DNA from: an uncultured Raoultella sp.
Lineage (GTDB): Bacteria > Pseudomonadota > Gammaproteobacteria > Enterobacterales > Enterobacteriaceae
DNA length: 64,000 bases
Assembly (NCBI GenBank): GCA_900759445.1
Contig: CAAEVH010000058.1
Span: 27,236-91,235, forward strand
Direction of reading: 5' to 3'
A model generated the notes under the pieces. It searched no databases. It saw nothing but the letters and a program-made list of their open reading frames with translations, and was not told where the DNA came from. The position numbers and the translations under genes were made by a program. Each line of letters begins with the position of its first letter. The first letter of the stretch is position 1. Of this stretch, positions 20,487 through 29,615 are shown in pieces.

Positions 20487-21478
20487 ATTTTCAACAAAGC
20501 TATCTCTACTGGCTGGCGGGAGCGGTATTACTGATTGTGGCGCTGATGTCCTGGCAGGACAAAGCGAACCCGCGTCGCTTCACCACCGGCCTGTTTTGGG
20601 GCATATATGGCGTACTGTTTCTGCTTGGCGACTGGACATACTCGCTGTTTGGCGACAAACGCACGGTGCATATTGCCGTTGGCGTTGCGGTGGTCGTGCT
20701 GGCCCTGATCGCCGGTTTTGGCGGCGTGAAGCTGGGAAGCTACCATCAACGAACGCAGCAACAGCGCGAAGAAAGCGCCAGTCGTCTGGGTAATCGCCTG
20801 TTTTTCCCGGCGCTGGCAATTCCGGTGGTAACGGTTATTGGCGTGCTGATGTTCAACCATATTCCGGGCTTACAGAATGCGCTGTTTGGGCCGGGTAATC
20901 ACGCCACGCTGGTGACGCTCTTTTCTATGACCGCAGGCTCGTTGATTGGTCTGGCGATGGCAATAAAAATGACCCATGAGCGGGTTCATCAACCGATTCA
21001 GGAGGCGCGCCGTCTGCTGGACTCCATCGGCTGGGCGTTCATCCTGCCGCAGATTTTGGCCACGCTCGGGCTGTTGTTTACGGCAGCGGGCGTAGGCAGC
21101 GGTATTTCCTGGCTAACGCAAGAATACCTGGCGGTGGATAGCCGCTTTATCGCAGTGGCGGTGTACACCCTCGGCATGGCATTGCTGACGATGGTCATGG
21201 GCAATGCGTTTGCCGCTTTCCCGATCGTGACCGCTGGAATTGGGATTCCGATCCTCGTGCTGCAGCACGGCGGCAATCCGGCAGTAATGGCGGCAATTGG
21301 TATGTTCTCTGGCTATTGCGGGACGTTAATGACGCCGATGGCGGCAAACTTTAACATTGTTCCTGCAGCGCTGCTGGAGCTGCCGGATAAAAACGCGGTG
21401 ATTAAAGCGCAGGTGCCAACCGGCATACTGCTGTTGCTGGTCAACGTGTTCCTGATGTATTTCCTGATGTTCTTGTAA
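20483..21478 (+). CDS. DUF979 family membrane protein (possible 5-oxoproline permease subunit)
   Basis: A 331-residue protein with about nine hydrophobic helices, the usual partner of DUF969. Its start overlaps the DUF969 stop by four bases (ATGA), so equal amounts of the two are likely. A polar stretch around residues 90-105 (YHQRTQQQREESASRLGN) is probably cytoplasmic. The conserved C-terminal part holds GNAFAAFPIVTAGIGIPILV and FSGYCGTLMTPMAANFNIVP, split here as two motifs that resemble discontinuous transporter helices. The context (pxpA upstream, pcp nine bases downstream) points to pyroglutamate use. Confidence 0.82.
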   Translation: MNFQQSYLYWLAGAVLLIVALMSWQDKANPRRFTTGLFWGIYGVLFLLGDWTYSLFGDKRTVHIAVGVAVVVLALIAGFGGVKLGSYHQRTQQQREESASRLGNRLFFPALAIPVVTVIGVLMFNHIPGLQNALFGPGNHATLVTLFSMTAGSLIGLAMAIKMTHERVHQPIQEARRLLDSIGWAFILPQILATLGLLFTAAGVGSGISWLTQEYLAVDSRFIAVAVYTLGMALLTMVMGNAFAAFPIVTAGIGIPILVLQHGGNPAVMAAIGMFSGYCGTLMTPMAANFNIVPAALLELPDKNAVIKAQVPTGILLLLVNVFLMYFLMFL

Positions 21479-21487
21479 GGTGACAGG

Positions 21488-22132
21488 ATGAAAACAGTAC
21501 TCATCACGGGATTTGAACCCTTTGGCGGCGAGTCAGTTAACCCTTCCTGGGAAGTGGTCTCGGGCCTCGACAATGCTATCATCGGCGGATGCCGCGTCGT
21601 TGCCCGCCAACTGCCGTGCGTCTTTGGCGAGTCTCTTGCCGTACTCAATGGTGCGATTGACGCGCTGTCGCCATCACTGGTGCTGGCGGTGGGGCAGGCG
21701 GGTGGGCGTGCGGATGTCACCGTGGAGCGCGTGGCGATCAACGTTGACGATGCGCGTATTGCGGATAATCAGGGTCAACAGCCGGTAGATGTGCCGATTG
21801 TGGCCGATGGTCCGGCGGCGTGGTTTAGTTCGTTGCCGATCAAAGCGATGGTTGTTGCCATGCGCAACGCGGGAATTCCGGCTTCGGTTTCCCAGACCGC
21901 GGGCACTTTCGTGTGTAACCACGTGATGTATGGCCTGCTGCATAAACTACGTGACGTTCCGGCGGTAAAGGGAGGATTTATTCATATCCCTTATTTGCCG
22001 CAACAGGCTGCACAGCACCCCGGGGCGCCAAGTATGGCAGCGGACACGGTGCGCCGGGCGCTGGAAGTTGCGATTGCCACCGCGTTGCAGGTGGAGAGTG
22101 ATATCGCAGTGACGGGCGGTGCAACACATTAA
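21488..22132 (+). CDS. pcp: Pyrrolidone-carboxylate peptidase (pyroglutamyl peptidase I)
   Basis: A 214-residue C15 family cysteine peptidase. The catalytic triad is visible as E80 (VTVERVAIN), C143 ([11 protein letters not shown]) and H166 (FIHIPYLP); the N-terminus [17 protein letters not shown] is the family signature. It removes N-terminal pyroglutamate from peptides in the cytoplasm. Placed right after a DUF969/DUF979 pair and the 5-oxoprolinase genes, it would supply the pyroglutamate that PxpABC opens to glutamate. A ribosome site AAGGTGACAGG precedes the ATG. Confidence 0.95.
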   Translation: MKTVLITGFEPFGGESVNPSWEVVSGLDNAIIGGCRVVARQLPCVFGESLAVLNGAIDALSPSLVLAVGQAGGRADVTVERVAINVDDARIADNQGQQPVDVPIVADGPAAWFSSLPIKAMVVAMRNAGIPASVSQTAGTFVCNHVMYGLLHKLRDVPAVKGGFIHIPYLPQQAAQHPGAPSMAADTVRRALEVAIATALQVESDIAVTGGATH

Positions 22133-22146
22133 AAAAGGACAGTCTT

Positions 22147-22938
22147 ATGCCTGAAGGCCCGGAGATCCGCCGCGCGGCGGATAACCTGGAGGCGGCAGTC
22201 AAAGGCAAACCCCTGACCGATGTCTGGTTTGCCTTTGAGCAGCTAAAACCGTATCAATCTCAACTGATTGGGCAGAGTGTTACCCAGCTTGAAACGCGGG
22301 GTAAAGCATTGCTGACCCGTTTTTCTAATGGATTGACGCTGTACAGCCACAATCAGCTCTATGGCGTGTGGCGAGTAGTGGATACCGGAAAAATACCGCA
22401 GACTTCGCGGGTTCTGCGTGTCAGGTTGCAAACACACGACAAAACTATTCTGCTCTATAGCGCCTCTGATATCGACATGCTGACGCCGGAACAGCTCGCT
22501 ACCCACCCGTTCCTGCAACGGGTTGGGCCAGACGTCCTGGATTTACGTTTAACGCCCGATGACGTGAAAGCGCGTCTGTTATCCCCGCGTTTTCGCAATC
22601 GCCAGTTTTCTGGCCTGCTGTTGGACCAGGCGTTTCTGGCGGGATTAGGTAACTACCTGCGGGTAGAGATTCTCTGGCAGGTAGGGCTGACCGGGCAGCA
22701 TAAAGCGTCGATGCTCGGAGATGAGCAGTTGGATGCGCTGGCGCATGCGCTGCTTGATATTCCTCGTTTGTCCTATAACACCCGCGGGCTGGTGGATGAG
22801 AACAAACATCACGGCGCGCTGTTTCGCTTTAAGGTCTTTCACCGGGATGGTGAAGCCTGTGAGCGCTGTGGCGGAATCATCGAAAAAACGACGCTCTCTT
22901 CACGACCCTTTTACTGGTGTCCAGGATGTCAGCACTAA
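22147..22938 (+). CDS. nei: Endonuclease VIII (DNA glycosylase/AP lyase)
   Basis: A 263-residue Fpg/Nei enzyme, same length as E. coli Nei. The catalytic N-terminus is [11 protein letters not shown] (P2 nucleophile, E3). The C-terminal zinc finger has CERCGG and CPGC around [10 protein letters not shown]. It excises oxidised pyrimidines and cuts the abasic site. It is the last gene of the rightward run from ybgI and overlaps the convergent abrB by four bases at their 3' ends. Confidence 0.95.
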   Translation: MPEGPEIRRAADNLEAAVKGKPLTDVWFAFEQLKPYQSQLIGQSVTQLETRGKALLTRFSNGLTLYSHNQLYGVWRVVDTGKIPQTSRVLRVRLQTHDKTILLYSASDIDMLTPEQLATHPFLQRVGPDVLDLRLTPDDVKARLLSPRFRNRQFSGLLLDQAFLAGLGNYLRVEILWQVGLTGQHKASMLGDEQLDALAHALLDIPRLSYNTRGLVDENKHHGALFRFKVFHRDGEACERCGGIIEKTTLSSRPFYWCPGCQH

Positions 22939-23981
22939 GCGGGATGCTTTGGCGCGTGTAGCGAAATAAACCGCGCCACCGCCGGGCCAGTCAATAAAAT
23001 ACTGAATAGCCGCAGGGTTTGCATCGCCATGATCAGCGCCATATCGGCGTGACTCCCTGCGGCAATCACCGCAACAGAATCCACGCCGCCTGGACTGGTC
23101 GCCAGATAGGCGGTAAGAAAATCTATCTGCATGTAATGCGCCAGTCCCCAGGCCATAGCGGCGCAGATCGCCATCAGGGAAAAAATGGACAAGAGGATTT
23201 GCGGTAAGGGGCGCAACGCCATTAAAAAGATCTGCTTGTCAAAGCCCAGGCCAATTTGCCAGCCGATGGCCATATAGGCAATCGCGAGCAACCATTCCGG
23301 TAGTTCGATCACCATCACGCCACCAGCATTCAGCAATGCGCCTGCCAACATCGGTAGCAACATGACGCCAGAGGGGATACGCAATAGACGCCCGGCCGTA
23401 CCGGCAACGGCGGCCAGCGCCAGGGTACTGAACAGATTGCTGCTCAGCGGCGGAAACCAGACGATTTGCTCACTGACCGTTTGGGCCTGGTCGCCCATCA
23501 TCACTCGGGTGACCAGTGCCGCCGCGCCAACCACCAACAGTACGCGCAGATACTGCATAAACGCCACCAGCCGGATGTCGGCACCATATTCCTGCGCCAT
23601 CGCCACCATTGCCGCCGCACCGCCAGGTGACGAGCCCCATGCACCGGTGTTTCCCGGTAGGTTACTGTAGCGAACCAGCAGCCAGCCGATTACCGCGCTG
23701 CTGATAAGGGTCGCCAGCAGGATGATAATCACCATCGGCCAGTGGGCCGTAAGGGTCGTTAAGATTGAGCCAGTCAGGTTTTGGGCAATCATGCAGCCGA
23801 GAATCGCCTGCGCGCCAAGAAATGTGCAGCGGGGAGGGTGCAGTGAGATGCCGCGCATACTGAATATGATGCCGACGATCATCGAACCGAGCAGCAGCGG
23901 TCCTGGAAGGTGTATAAACAAAAAGAACAGGGAAAGAAGGAGCGATAGCAAAAACAACAGGCTCCACTGCAAAACAGGCAT
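22935..23981 (-). CDS. abrB: AbrB family inner-membrane protein
   Basis: A 348-residue membrane protein with about ten helices, matching E. coli AbrB in length and sequence. Two internal repeats each contain a [17 protein letters not shown] or [21 protein letters not shown] segment (around residues 106-122 and 297-313), the hallmark of this family. In E. coli the gene was linked to regulation of aidB, but the protein looks like a transporter, and I regard the function as open. Its 3' end overlaps that of nei by four bases. It is preceded by gltA on the same strand, with a REP element in between. Confidence 0.9.
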   Translation of the reverse strand: MPVLQWSLLFLLSLLLSLFFLFIHLPGPLLLGSMIVGIIFSMRGISLHPPRCTFLGAQAILGCMIAQNLTGSILTTLTAHWPMVIIILLATLISSAVIGWLLVRYSNLPGNTGAWGSSPGGAAAMVAMAQEYGADIRLVAFMQYLRVLLVVGAAALVTRVMMGDQAQTVSEQIVWFPPLSSNLFSTLALAAVAGTAGRLLRIPSGVMLLPMLAGALLNAGGVMVIELPEWLLAIAYMAIGWQIGLGFDKQIFLMALRPLPQILLSIFSLMAICAAMAWGLAHYMQIDFLTAYLATSPGGVDSVAVIAAGSHADMALIMAMQTLRLFSILLTGPAVARFISLHAPKHPA

Positions 23982-24122
23982 CCCATGCTCCTGAGTGAAA
24001 TGACGGAAAACTCAGTAAATCATAGAGAAAGCATGATGAGAATAAAATAATATGCATCAAAAAAAACAGGTCGGATTCTGGCTTCAATGCCTTGTCCGAC
24101 CTGGGAGAATTAATGGCTGTAA

Positions 24123-24149
24123 GCCGGACAGGCGCTGGCGCCATCCGGC
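24123..24149. repeat. REP-type palindrome downstream of gltA
   Basis: GCCGGACAGG and CCATCCGGC flank GCGCTGGCG, an imperfect palindrome of the REP/PU kind found in enterobacteria. It lies a few bases after the gltA stop and probably stabilises the 3' end of the gltA message or helps termination. Confidence 0.75.
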
Positions 24150-24155
24150 AGACAA

Positions 24156-25439
24156 TTAACGCTTAATATCAGACTTAAAATCGCGCTTGTCGTAGCCGGT
24201 GTACAGCTGACGCGGACGAGCGATTTTCATGCCGTCGGTGTGCATTTCGTTCCAGTGTGCAATCCAGCCCACGGTACGCGCCATGGCGAAGATAACGGTG
24301 AACATGGAGGACGGAATACCCATCGCCTTCAGGATGATGCCGGAGTAGAAATCTACGTTCGGGTAGAGTTTCTTCTCGATGAAGTACGGGTCGTTGAGCG
24401 CAATGTGTTCAAGTTCCATCGCAACTTCCAGCAGATCATCTTTGGTGCCCAGTTCTTTCAGTACTTCATGGCAGGTTTCACGCATGACGGTGGCGCGCGG
24501 GTCATAGTTTTTATAAACACGGTGACCAAAGCCCATCAGGCGGAAGGAATCATTCTTGTCTTTCGCGCGGCGAACAAATTCCGGAATGTGTTTAACAGAG
24601 CTGATTTCTTCCAGCATTTTCAGAGCAGCTTCGTTTGCGCCGCCGTGTGCTGGTCCCCACAGGGAAGCAATACCGGCCGCGATGCAGGCAAACGGGTTAG
24701 CGCCAGAAGAACCGGCGGTACGAACGGTAGAGGTTGAGGCGTTCTGTTCGTGGTCAGCGTGCAGGATCAAGATACGGTCCATTGCGCGTTCCAGAATCGG
24801 ATTCACTTCGTATTTTTCGCACGGCGTGGAGAACATCATGTTCAGGAAGTTACCGGCGTAGGAGAGGTCATTACGCGGGTACACGAACGGCTGCCCGATG
24901 GAATATTTGTAGCACATCGCTGCCATGGTCGGCATTTTGGACAGCAGACGGAAGGCGGCGATTTCACGGTGACGCGGATTATTCACATCCAGCGAGTCGT
25001 GGTAGAACGCAGCCAGCGCCCCGGTAACACCACACATAACGGCCATCGGGTGAGAGTCGCGGCGGAAACCGTGGAACAGGCGGGTGATCTGCTCGTGGAT
25101 CATGGTATGGCGAGTGACTGTTGTTTTGAACTCGTCGTACTCCTCCTGCGTCGGTTTTTCGCCGTACAGCAGGATATAACACACTTCCAGATAGTTTGAC
25201 TCGGTCGCCAACTGATCAATCGGGAAGCCGCGATGCAGCAAAATACCTTCGTCACCGTCGATGAAAGTAATTTTGGATTCGCAGGATGCGGTAGAGGTGA
25301 AACCTGGGTCAAAAGTAAACATCCCTTTTGAGCCAAGACTACGAATATCAATAACATCTTGACCGAGCGTACCTTTCAGCACATCCAGTTCAATAGCAGA
25401 GTCACCATTTAGAGTGATTTTTGCTTTAGTATCAGCCAT
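24156..25439 (-). CDS. gltA: Citrate synthase (type II)
   Basis: A 427-residue protein, same length as E. coli GltA. It condenses oxaloacetate and acetyl-CoA to citrate. Catalytic residues are recognisable as H265 in [12 protein letters not shown]306 in [14 protein letters not shown] and D363 in YPNVDFYSG. The N-terminal small beta-rich domain found in type II enzymes ([19 protein letters not shown]) is present and binds the NADH inhibitor in E. coli. AAGGAG lies before the ATG. It is divergent from sdhC. Confidence 0.97.
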   Translation of the reverse strand: MADTKAKITLNGDSAIELDVLKGTLGQDVIDIRSLGSKGMFTFDPGFTSTASCESKITFIDGDEGILLHRGFPIDQLATESNYLEVCYILLYGEKPTQEEYDEFKTTVTRHTMIHEQITRLFHGFRRDSHPMAVMCGVTGALAAFYHDSLDVNNPRHREIAAFRLLSKMPTMAAMCYKYSIGQPFVYPRNDLSYAGNFLNMMFSTPCEKYEVNPILERAMDRILILHADHEQNASTSTVRTAGSSGANPFACIAAGIASLWGPAHGGANEAALKMLEEISSVKHIPEFVRRAKDKNDSFRLMGFGHRVYKNYDPRATVMRETCHEVLKELGTKDDLLEVAMELEHIALNDPYFIEKKLYPNVDFYSGIILKAMGIPSSMFTVIFAMARTVGWIAHWNEMHTDGMKIARPRQLYTGYDKRDFKSDIKR

Positions 25440-25837
25440 TTACGGTCTCCTTAGCGCCTTATTGCTTAAGACTGCTGGAACTCACATTTGCCTTCGTACA
25501 TCAATGAACCGTTACCAGTTTGTTATTTGGCTCGCCGCTCTGCGAAAGAGGGGATAACCTGGGTACAGAGCTATGGGCGCTTGCAGGTAAAACGGTCTTT
25601 TCATGGCGAATAAACTGCAAATCAAGAACTTAGCAATCCGAATTATTAAACCTGTCTATCACTAATAACTGTCCTGACTGTATTGGTCAATACTTCCACA
25701 CTGTTACATAACTAAATGTCCGGTGAAAGAGTGACCCCATAACTTTTACGCATTATATGCTTTTTCTGGTGTCGTTTGTAACAACTTTGTTTAATGATTG
25801 TCAAATTAGATGGTTAAAAATTAAAATAATGTTGTTA

Positions 25838-25855
25838 TCGTGACCTATGTCACTG
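25838..25855. promoter_or_regulatory. Probable CRP site upstream of the sdh promoter
   Basis: CGTGA-CCTATG-TCACT (25839-25854) fits the CRP consensus TGTGA-N6-TCACA with one mismatch in each half site. It lies about 80 bases before the probable sdh transcription start, and the equivalent E. coli region responds to CRP. Confidence 0.6.
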
Positions 25856-25891
25856 TTCGGGATAAAACCCGACAAACTATATGTAGGTTAA

Positions 25892-25920
25892 TTGTAATGA
25901 TTTTGTGAACGTCCTATACT
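25892..25920 (+). promoter_or_regulatory. Probable sdhC promoter
   Basis: TTGTAA (25892-25897) and TATACT (25915-25920) are separated by 17 bases and lie at the position of the mapped E. coli sdh promoter. The leader to the sdhC start would be about 225 bases. Confidence 0.7.
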
Positions 25921-26151
25921 GCCGCCAGGTCTCCGGAATACCCTGCAATCCCGAGCCAACCAGCGTTGTAACGTGTCGTTTTAGCATCTGGAAGCAGTGT
26001 TTTATATGACGCGTAGTTATAGTAAGGACGCTGTCTGACCCGCACGCAGACCGGAGGAAGGAAATCCCGTCGTCTTTCAGGCTACAGGTGTCTTCATCTT
26101 CTGTACCCGAAGTCCAAAGGGAATAATAAGAACAGCATGTGGGCGTTATTC

Positions 26152-26541
26152 ATGATAAGAAATGTGAAAAAACAAAGACCTGTCAATCTGGATCTACAAA
26201 CGATCCGGTTCCCAATCACGGCGATAGCGTCCATTCTCCATCGCGTATCCGGAGTGATCACCTTCGTGGCGGTCGGGATTCTGTTGTGGTTATTGGGTAC
26301 CAGCCTTTCCTCCCCTGAAGGTTTCCTCGCGGCGTCATCCATTATGAATAACTTCTTTGTGGAGTTAATTCTGTGGGGGATCCTGATTGCGCTGGCATAT
26401 CACGCCGTAATGGGCATTCGCCATCTGTTGATGGATTTTGGCTATATCGAAGAAACCCTCGAAGCAGGGACACGTTCCGCCAAAATTTGTTTCGTTATCA
26501 TTGTCGTGCTTTCACTTCTCGCAGGAGTCCTCGTATGGTAA
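26152..26541 (+). CDS. sdhC: Succinate dehydrogenase cytochrome b556 subunit SdhC
   Basis: A 129-residue membrane subunit with three helices. It carries quinone-site and haem-site elements: S27 and R31 in [10 protein letters not shown], and the haem ligand histidine in [15 protein letters not shown] (the second His region, about residue 84). With SdhD it anchors complex II and passes electrons to ubiquinone. I chose the ATG at 26152, which gives the E. coli length; an ATG five codons earlier (26137, MWALFMIRN) also exists and cannot be excluded. It overlaps sdhD by seven bases. Confidence 0.95.
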   Translation: MIRNVKKQRPVNLDLQTIRFPITAIASILHRVSGVITFVAVGILLWLLGTSLSSPEGFLAASSIMNNFFVELILWGILIALAYHAVMGIRHLLMDFGYIEETLEAGTRSAKICFVIIVVLSLLAGVLVW

Positions 26542-26882
26542 GCAACGCCTCCGCATTAGGACGCAACGGCGTACATGACTTCATTCTGGTCCGTGCTACC
26601 GCTATCGTTCTGACGTTATACATCATCTATATGGTCGGCTTCTTCGCCACCAGCGGCGAACTGACGTTTGAAGTCTGGACCGGTTTCTTCTCATCGGCAT
26701 TCACCAAAGTCTTCACCCTGCTGGCTCTTTTCTCCATCTTGATTCATGCCTGGATCGGCATGTGGCAGGTGTTGACCGACTACGTTAAACCGCTGGCCGT
26801 GCGCCTGATTCTGCAACTAGCTATCGTCGTTGCGCTGGTGGTTTACGTCATTTATGGATTTGTTGTGGTGTGGGGTGTGTAA
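26535..26882 (+). CDS. sdhD: Succinate dehydrogenase membrane anchor SdhD
   Basis: A 115-residue, three-helix subunit starting [21 protein letters not shown], identical in length to E. coli SdhD. H71 in [13 protein letters not shown] and the following Tyr (D-Y-V) correspond to haem and quinone site residues. The start codon lies inside sdhC and the stop shares one base with the sdhA start (TAATG). Confidence 0.95.
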   Translation: MVSNASALGRNGVHDFILVRATAIVLTLYIIYMVGFFATSGELTFEVWTGFFSSAFTKVFTLLALFSILIHAWIGMWQVLTDYVKPLAVRLILQLAIVVALVVYVIYGFVVVWGV

Positions 26883-28648
26883 TGAAACTGCCAGTCAGAG
26901 AATTTGATGCTGTTGTGATTGGTGCCGGCGGCGCAGGTATGCGCGCGGCGCTGCAAATTTCCCAGAGCGGTCAGACCTGTGCGCTGCTCTCCAAAGTGTT
27001 CCCAACCCGTTCCCATACCGTATCTGCGCAAGGTGGCATCACCGTTGCGCTCGGTAATACCCATGAAGATAACTGGGAATGGCACATGTACGACACCGTA
27101 AAAGGGTCGGACTACATTGGTGACCAGGACGCTATTGAATATATGTGTAAAACCGGTCCGGAAGCGATTCTGGAGCTGGACCACATGGGGCTGCCGTTCT
27201 CTCGCCTCGATAATGGCACAATTTATCAACGTCCGTTTGGCGGCCAGTCGAAGAATTTCGGCGGCGAGCAGGCGGCACGTACCGCGGCAGCGGCAGACCG
27301 TACCGGCCATGCGCTGTTGCACACGCTGTATCAGCAGAACCTGAAAAACCACACCACCATCTTCTCCGAGTGGTACGCGCTGGATCTGGTGAAAAATGCC
27401 GATGGCGCGATTGTTGGTTGTACCGCGCTGTGTATCGAAACCGGAGAAGTAGTTTACTTCAAAGCTCGCGCAACCGTGCTGGCGACCGGCGGTGCTGGCC
27501 GTATTTATCAGTCCACCACCAACGCCCATATCAACACCGGTGACGGCGTCGGTATGGCTATCCGCGCTGGCGTGCCGGTGCAGGATATGGAGATGTGGCA
27601 GTTCCACCCAACCGGTATCGCTGGCGCGGGTGTTCTGGTAACAGAAGGCTGTCGTGGTGAAGGTGGCTACCTGCTGAACAAACACGGTGAGCGCTTCATG
27701 GAGCGTTATGCCCCGAATGCGAAAGACCTGGCGGGTCGTGACGTGGTGGCGCGTTCAATCATGATCGAAATCCGCGAAGGTCGCGGCTGCGACGGTCCGT
27801 GGGGGCCGCACGCCAAACTGAAACTCGACCACCTGGGTAAAGAAGTGCTGGAGTCCCGTCTGCCGGGTATTCTCGAACTGTCCCGTACCTTTGCTCACGT
27901 TGACCCGGTGAAAGAGCCGATCCCGGTTATTCCAACCTGCCACTATATGATGGGCGGTATTCCGACCAAAGTCACCGGCCAGGCGCTGACCGTGAATGAG
28001 CAGGGCGAAGATGTGGTGATCCCAGGGCTGTTTGCCGTCGGTGAAATCGCCTGCGTATCGGTTCACGGTGCTAACCGTTTGGGCGGCAACTCACTGCTTG
28101 ACCTGGTGGTATTTGGTCGTGCTGTGGGTCTGCATCTGCAGGAATCTATCGCAGAGCAGGGTGACCTGCTGGATGCAACCGAAGATGAAATCGACGCTTC
28201 TCTGGCGCGTCTGAATCGCTGGAACGGTAACCGTAACGGTGAAGATCCGGTGGCAATTCGTAAAGCGCTGCAAGAATGTATGCAGCATAACTTCTCGGTA
28301 TTCCGCGAAGGCGATGCGATGGCGAAGGGTCTGGAAGAACTGAAAGCGATTCGCGAACGCCTGAAAAATGCCCGTCTGGACGATACCTCCAGCGAGTTCA
28401 ACACCCAGCGCGTTGAGTGTCTGGAGCTGGATAACCTGATGGAGACCGCGTACGCCACTGCAGTATCTGCAAACTTCCGTACCGAAAGCCGTGGCGCGCA
28501 TAGCCGCTTCGACTTCCCGGAACGTGATGACGAAAACTGGCTGTGCCATTCCCTGTACCTGCCAGAGTCGGAATCCATGACGCGACGTCAAGTCAATATG
28601 GAACCGAAGCTGCGCCCGGCATTCCCGCCGAAGATTCGTACTTATTAA
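26882..28648 (+). CDS. sdhA: Succinate dehydrogenase flavoprotein subunit SdhA
   Basis: A 588-residue flavoprotein. The FAD dinucleotide motif [12 protein letters not shown] is at about 14-25, the covalent FAD histidine lies in [13 protein letters not shown] (H45), and the substrate-site segments [20 protein letters not shown] and [14 protein letters not shown] follow. It oxidises succinate to fumarate on the cytoplasmic face and passes electrons to SdhB. The ATG at 26882, which overlaps the sdhD stop, is preferred to an in-frame ATG four codons upstream. Confidence 0.97.
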   Translation: MKLPVREFDAVVIGAGGAGMRAALQISQSGQTCALLSKVFPTRSHTVSAQGGITVALGNTHEDNWEWHMYDTVKGSDYIGDQDAIEYMCKTGPEAILELDHMGLPFSRLDNGTIYQRPFGGQSKNFGGEQAARTAAAADRTGHALLHTLYQQNLKNHTTIFSEWYALDLVKNADGAIVGCTALCIETGEVVYFKARATVLATGGAGRIYQSTTNAHINTGDGVGMAIRAGVPVQDMEMWQFHPTGIAGAGVLVTEGCRGEGGYLLNKHGERFMERYAPNAKDLAGRDVVARSIMIEIREGRGCDGPWGPHAKLKLDHLGKEVLESRLPGILELSRTFAHVDPVKEPIPVIPTCHYMMGGIPTKVTGQALTVNEQGEDVVIPGLFAVGEIACVSVHGANRLGGNSLLDLVVFGRAVGLHLQESIAEQGDLLDATEDEIDASLARLNRWNGNRNGEDPVAIRKALQECMQHNFSVFREGDAMAKGLEELKAIRERLKNARLDDTSSEFNTQRVECLELDNLMETAYATAVSANFRTESRGAHSRFDFPERDDENWLCHSLYLPESESMTRRQVNMEPKLRPAFPPKIRTY

Positions 28649-28663
28649 TGCGGAGACAGGACA

Positions 28664-29380
28664 ATGAAACTCGAGTTTTCAGTTTATCGCTATAACCCGG
28701 ATGTTGACGACGCTCCGCGCATGCAGGATTACACCCTGGAGGCGGAAGAAGGGCGCGACATGATGCTGCTGGATGCGTTGATGCAGCTGAAAGAAAAAGA
28801 TCCGTCGCTGTCGTTTCGTCGTTCATGCCGTGAAGGGGTCTGCGGCTCCGACGGTCTGAACATGAACGGCAAAAATGGACTGGCCTGTATCACACCTATT
28901 TCTGCGCTGAATCAGCCGGGCAAGAAAATTGTCATTCGCCCGCTGCCAGGTTTACCGGTTGTGCGCGATTTGGTGGTAGACATGGGGCAATTCTACGCAC
29001 AGTATGAGAAGATTAAGCCTTACTTGTTGAATAATGGGAAAAATCCTCCGGCTCGTGAGCATTTACAAATGCCAGAGCAGCGTGAGAAGCTCGATGGGCT
29101 GTATGAATGTATTTTGTGTGCATGCTGCTCAACGTCCTGCCCATCATTCTGGTGGAACCCGGACAAGTTTATTGGCCCGGCAGGCCTGTTGGCCGCGTAT
29201 CGCTTCTTAATTGATAGCCGCGATACCGAGACCGACAGCCGTCTGGAAGGTTTAAGTGACGCTTTCAGCGTATTCCGCTGTCATAGCATCATGAACTGCG
29301 TCAGCGTATGTCCTAAAGGGCTGAACCCGACGCGCGCCATCGGACATATTAAGTCGATGCTGCTCAAACGTAGTGCATAA
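28664..29380 (+). CDS. sdhB: Succinate dehydrogenase iron-sulfur subunit SdhB
   Basis: A 238-residue electron-transfer subunit. The [2Fe-2S] cysteines are in SCREGVCGSDGLNMNG and the later C75 of GLACITP. The [4Fe-4S] and [3Fe-4S] clusters are bound by CILCACCSTSCPS and by CHSIMNCVSVCPKGLNP. It carries electrons from SdhA to the quinone site formed by SdhC and SdhD. A 15-base gap follows sdhA; a 235-base spacer with hairpins follows before sucA. Confidence 0.97.
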   Translation: MKLEFSVYRYNPDVDDAPRMQDYTLEAEEGRDMMLLDALMQLKEKDPSLSFRRSCREGVCGSDGLNMNGKNGLACITPISALNQPGKKIVIRPLPGLPVVRDLVVDMGQFYAQYEKIKPYLLNNGKNPPAREHLQMPEQREKLDGLYECILCACCSTSCPSFWWNPDKFIGPAGLLAAYRFLIDSRDTETDSRLEGLSDAFSVFRCHSIMNCVSVCPKGLNPTRAIGHIKSMLLKRSA

Positions 29381-29422
29381 GTAGTTGTAGTTGCCGGGGA
29401 AGAGATTCCCCGGCCGTGCAGG

Positions 29423-29503
29423 GAAACCTCTAAAAACTGCCACATTGATAGCAATAATCGCAGCCTGAACGACGACGATTATTAGACAGTTTTTAAAGGT
29501 TCC
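29423..29503 (+). repeat. Long imperfect hairpin in the sdhB-sucA spacer
   Basis: GAAACCTCTAAAAACTG (29423-29439) pairs with CAGTTTTTAAAGGTTCC (29487-29503) with two mismatches. Inside, CAATAATCG (29452-29460) pairs with CGATTATTAG (29476-29485). A separate smaller hairpin, GCCGGGGA-N5-TTCCCCGGC, lies at 29393-29414. Neither has a terminator-type T tract, so they more likely mark processing or stabilise parts of the sdh-suc message. Confidence 0.7.
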
Positions 29504-29615
29504 TTAGCGGACGCAGATGACACGACAGTCCGCAACAAGTGAACCCCGGCACGCACATCGGTGTGCGTGGTAGTATCCACGGCGAAATAAGCATACAAAT
29601 GCTTAAGGGATCACG

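Larger units (their letters stand above)
25440..26151. promoter_or_regulatory. Divergent regulatory region gltA / sdhC
   Basis: This 712-base region holds the promoters of gltA (minus) and the sdhCDAB-sucABCD operon (plus). The sdh-proximal half closely follows the E. coli sequence as I remember it, including a long untranslated leader (about 220 bases). In E. coli it is a target of ArcA, CRP, FNR and, at the sdhC start, of the sRNAs RyhB, Spot 42 and RybB. The CRP site and sdh promoter are listed separately. I find no gene inside. Confidence 0.75.

Noticed and set aside
23662..24144. A 160-codon open frame on the minus strand over the start of abrB and the abrB-gltA gap
   Set aside because: It overlaps the well supported abrB start in another frame, covers the REP element, has no ribosome site and resembles no family.
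26852..27685. A 277-codon open frame antisense to sdhA
   Set aside because: It mirrors the strong codon bias of sdhA on the opposite strand; sdhA is certain and no separate signal supports the antisense frame.
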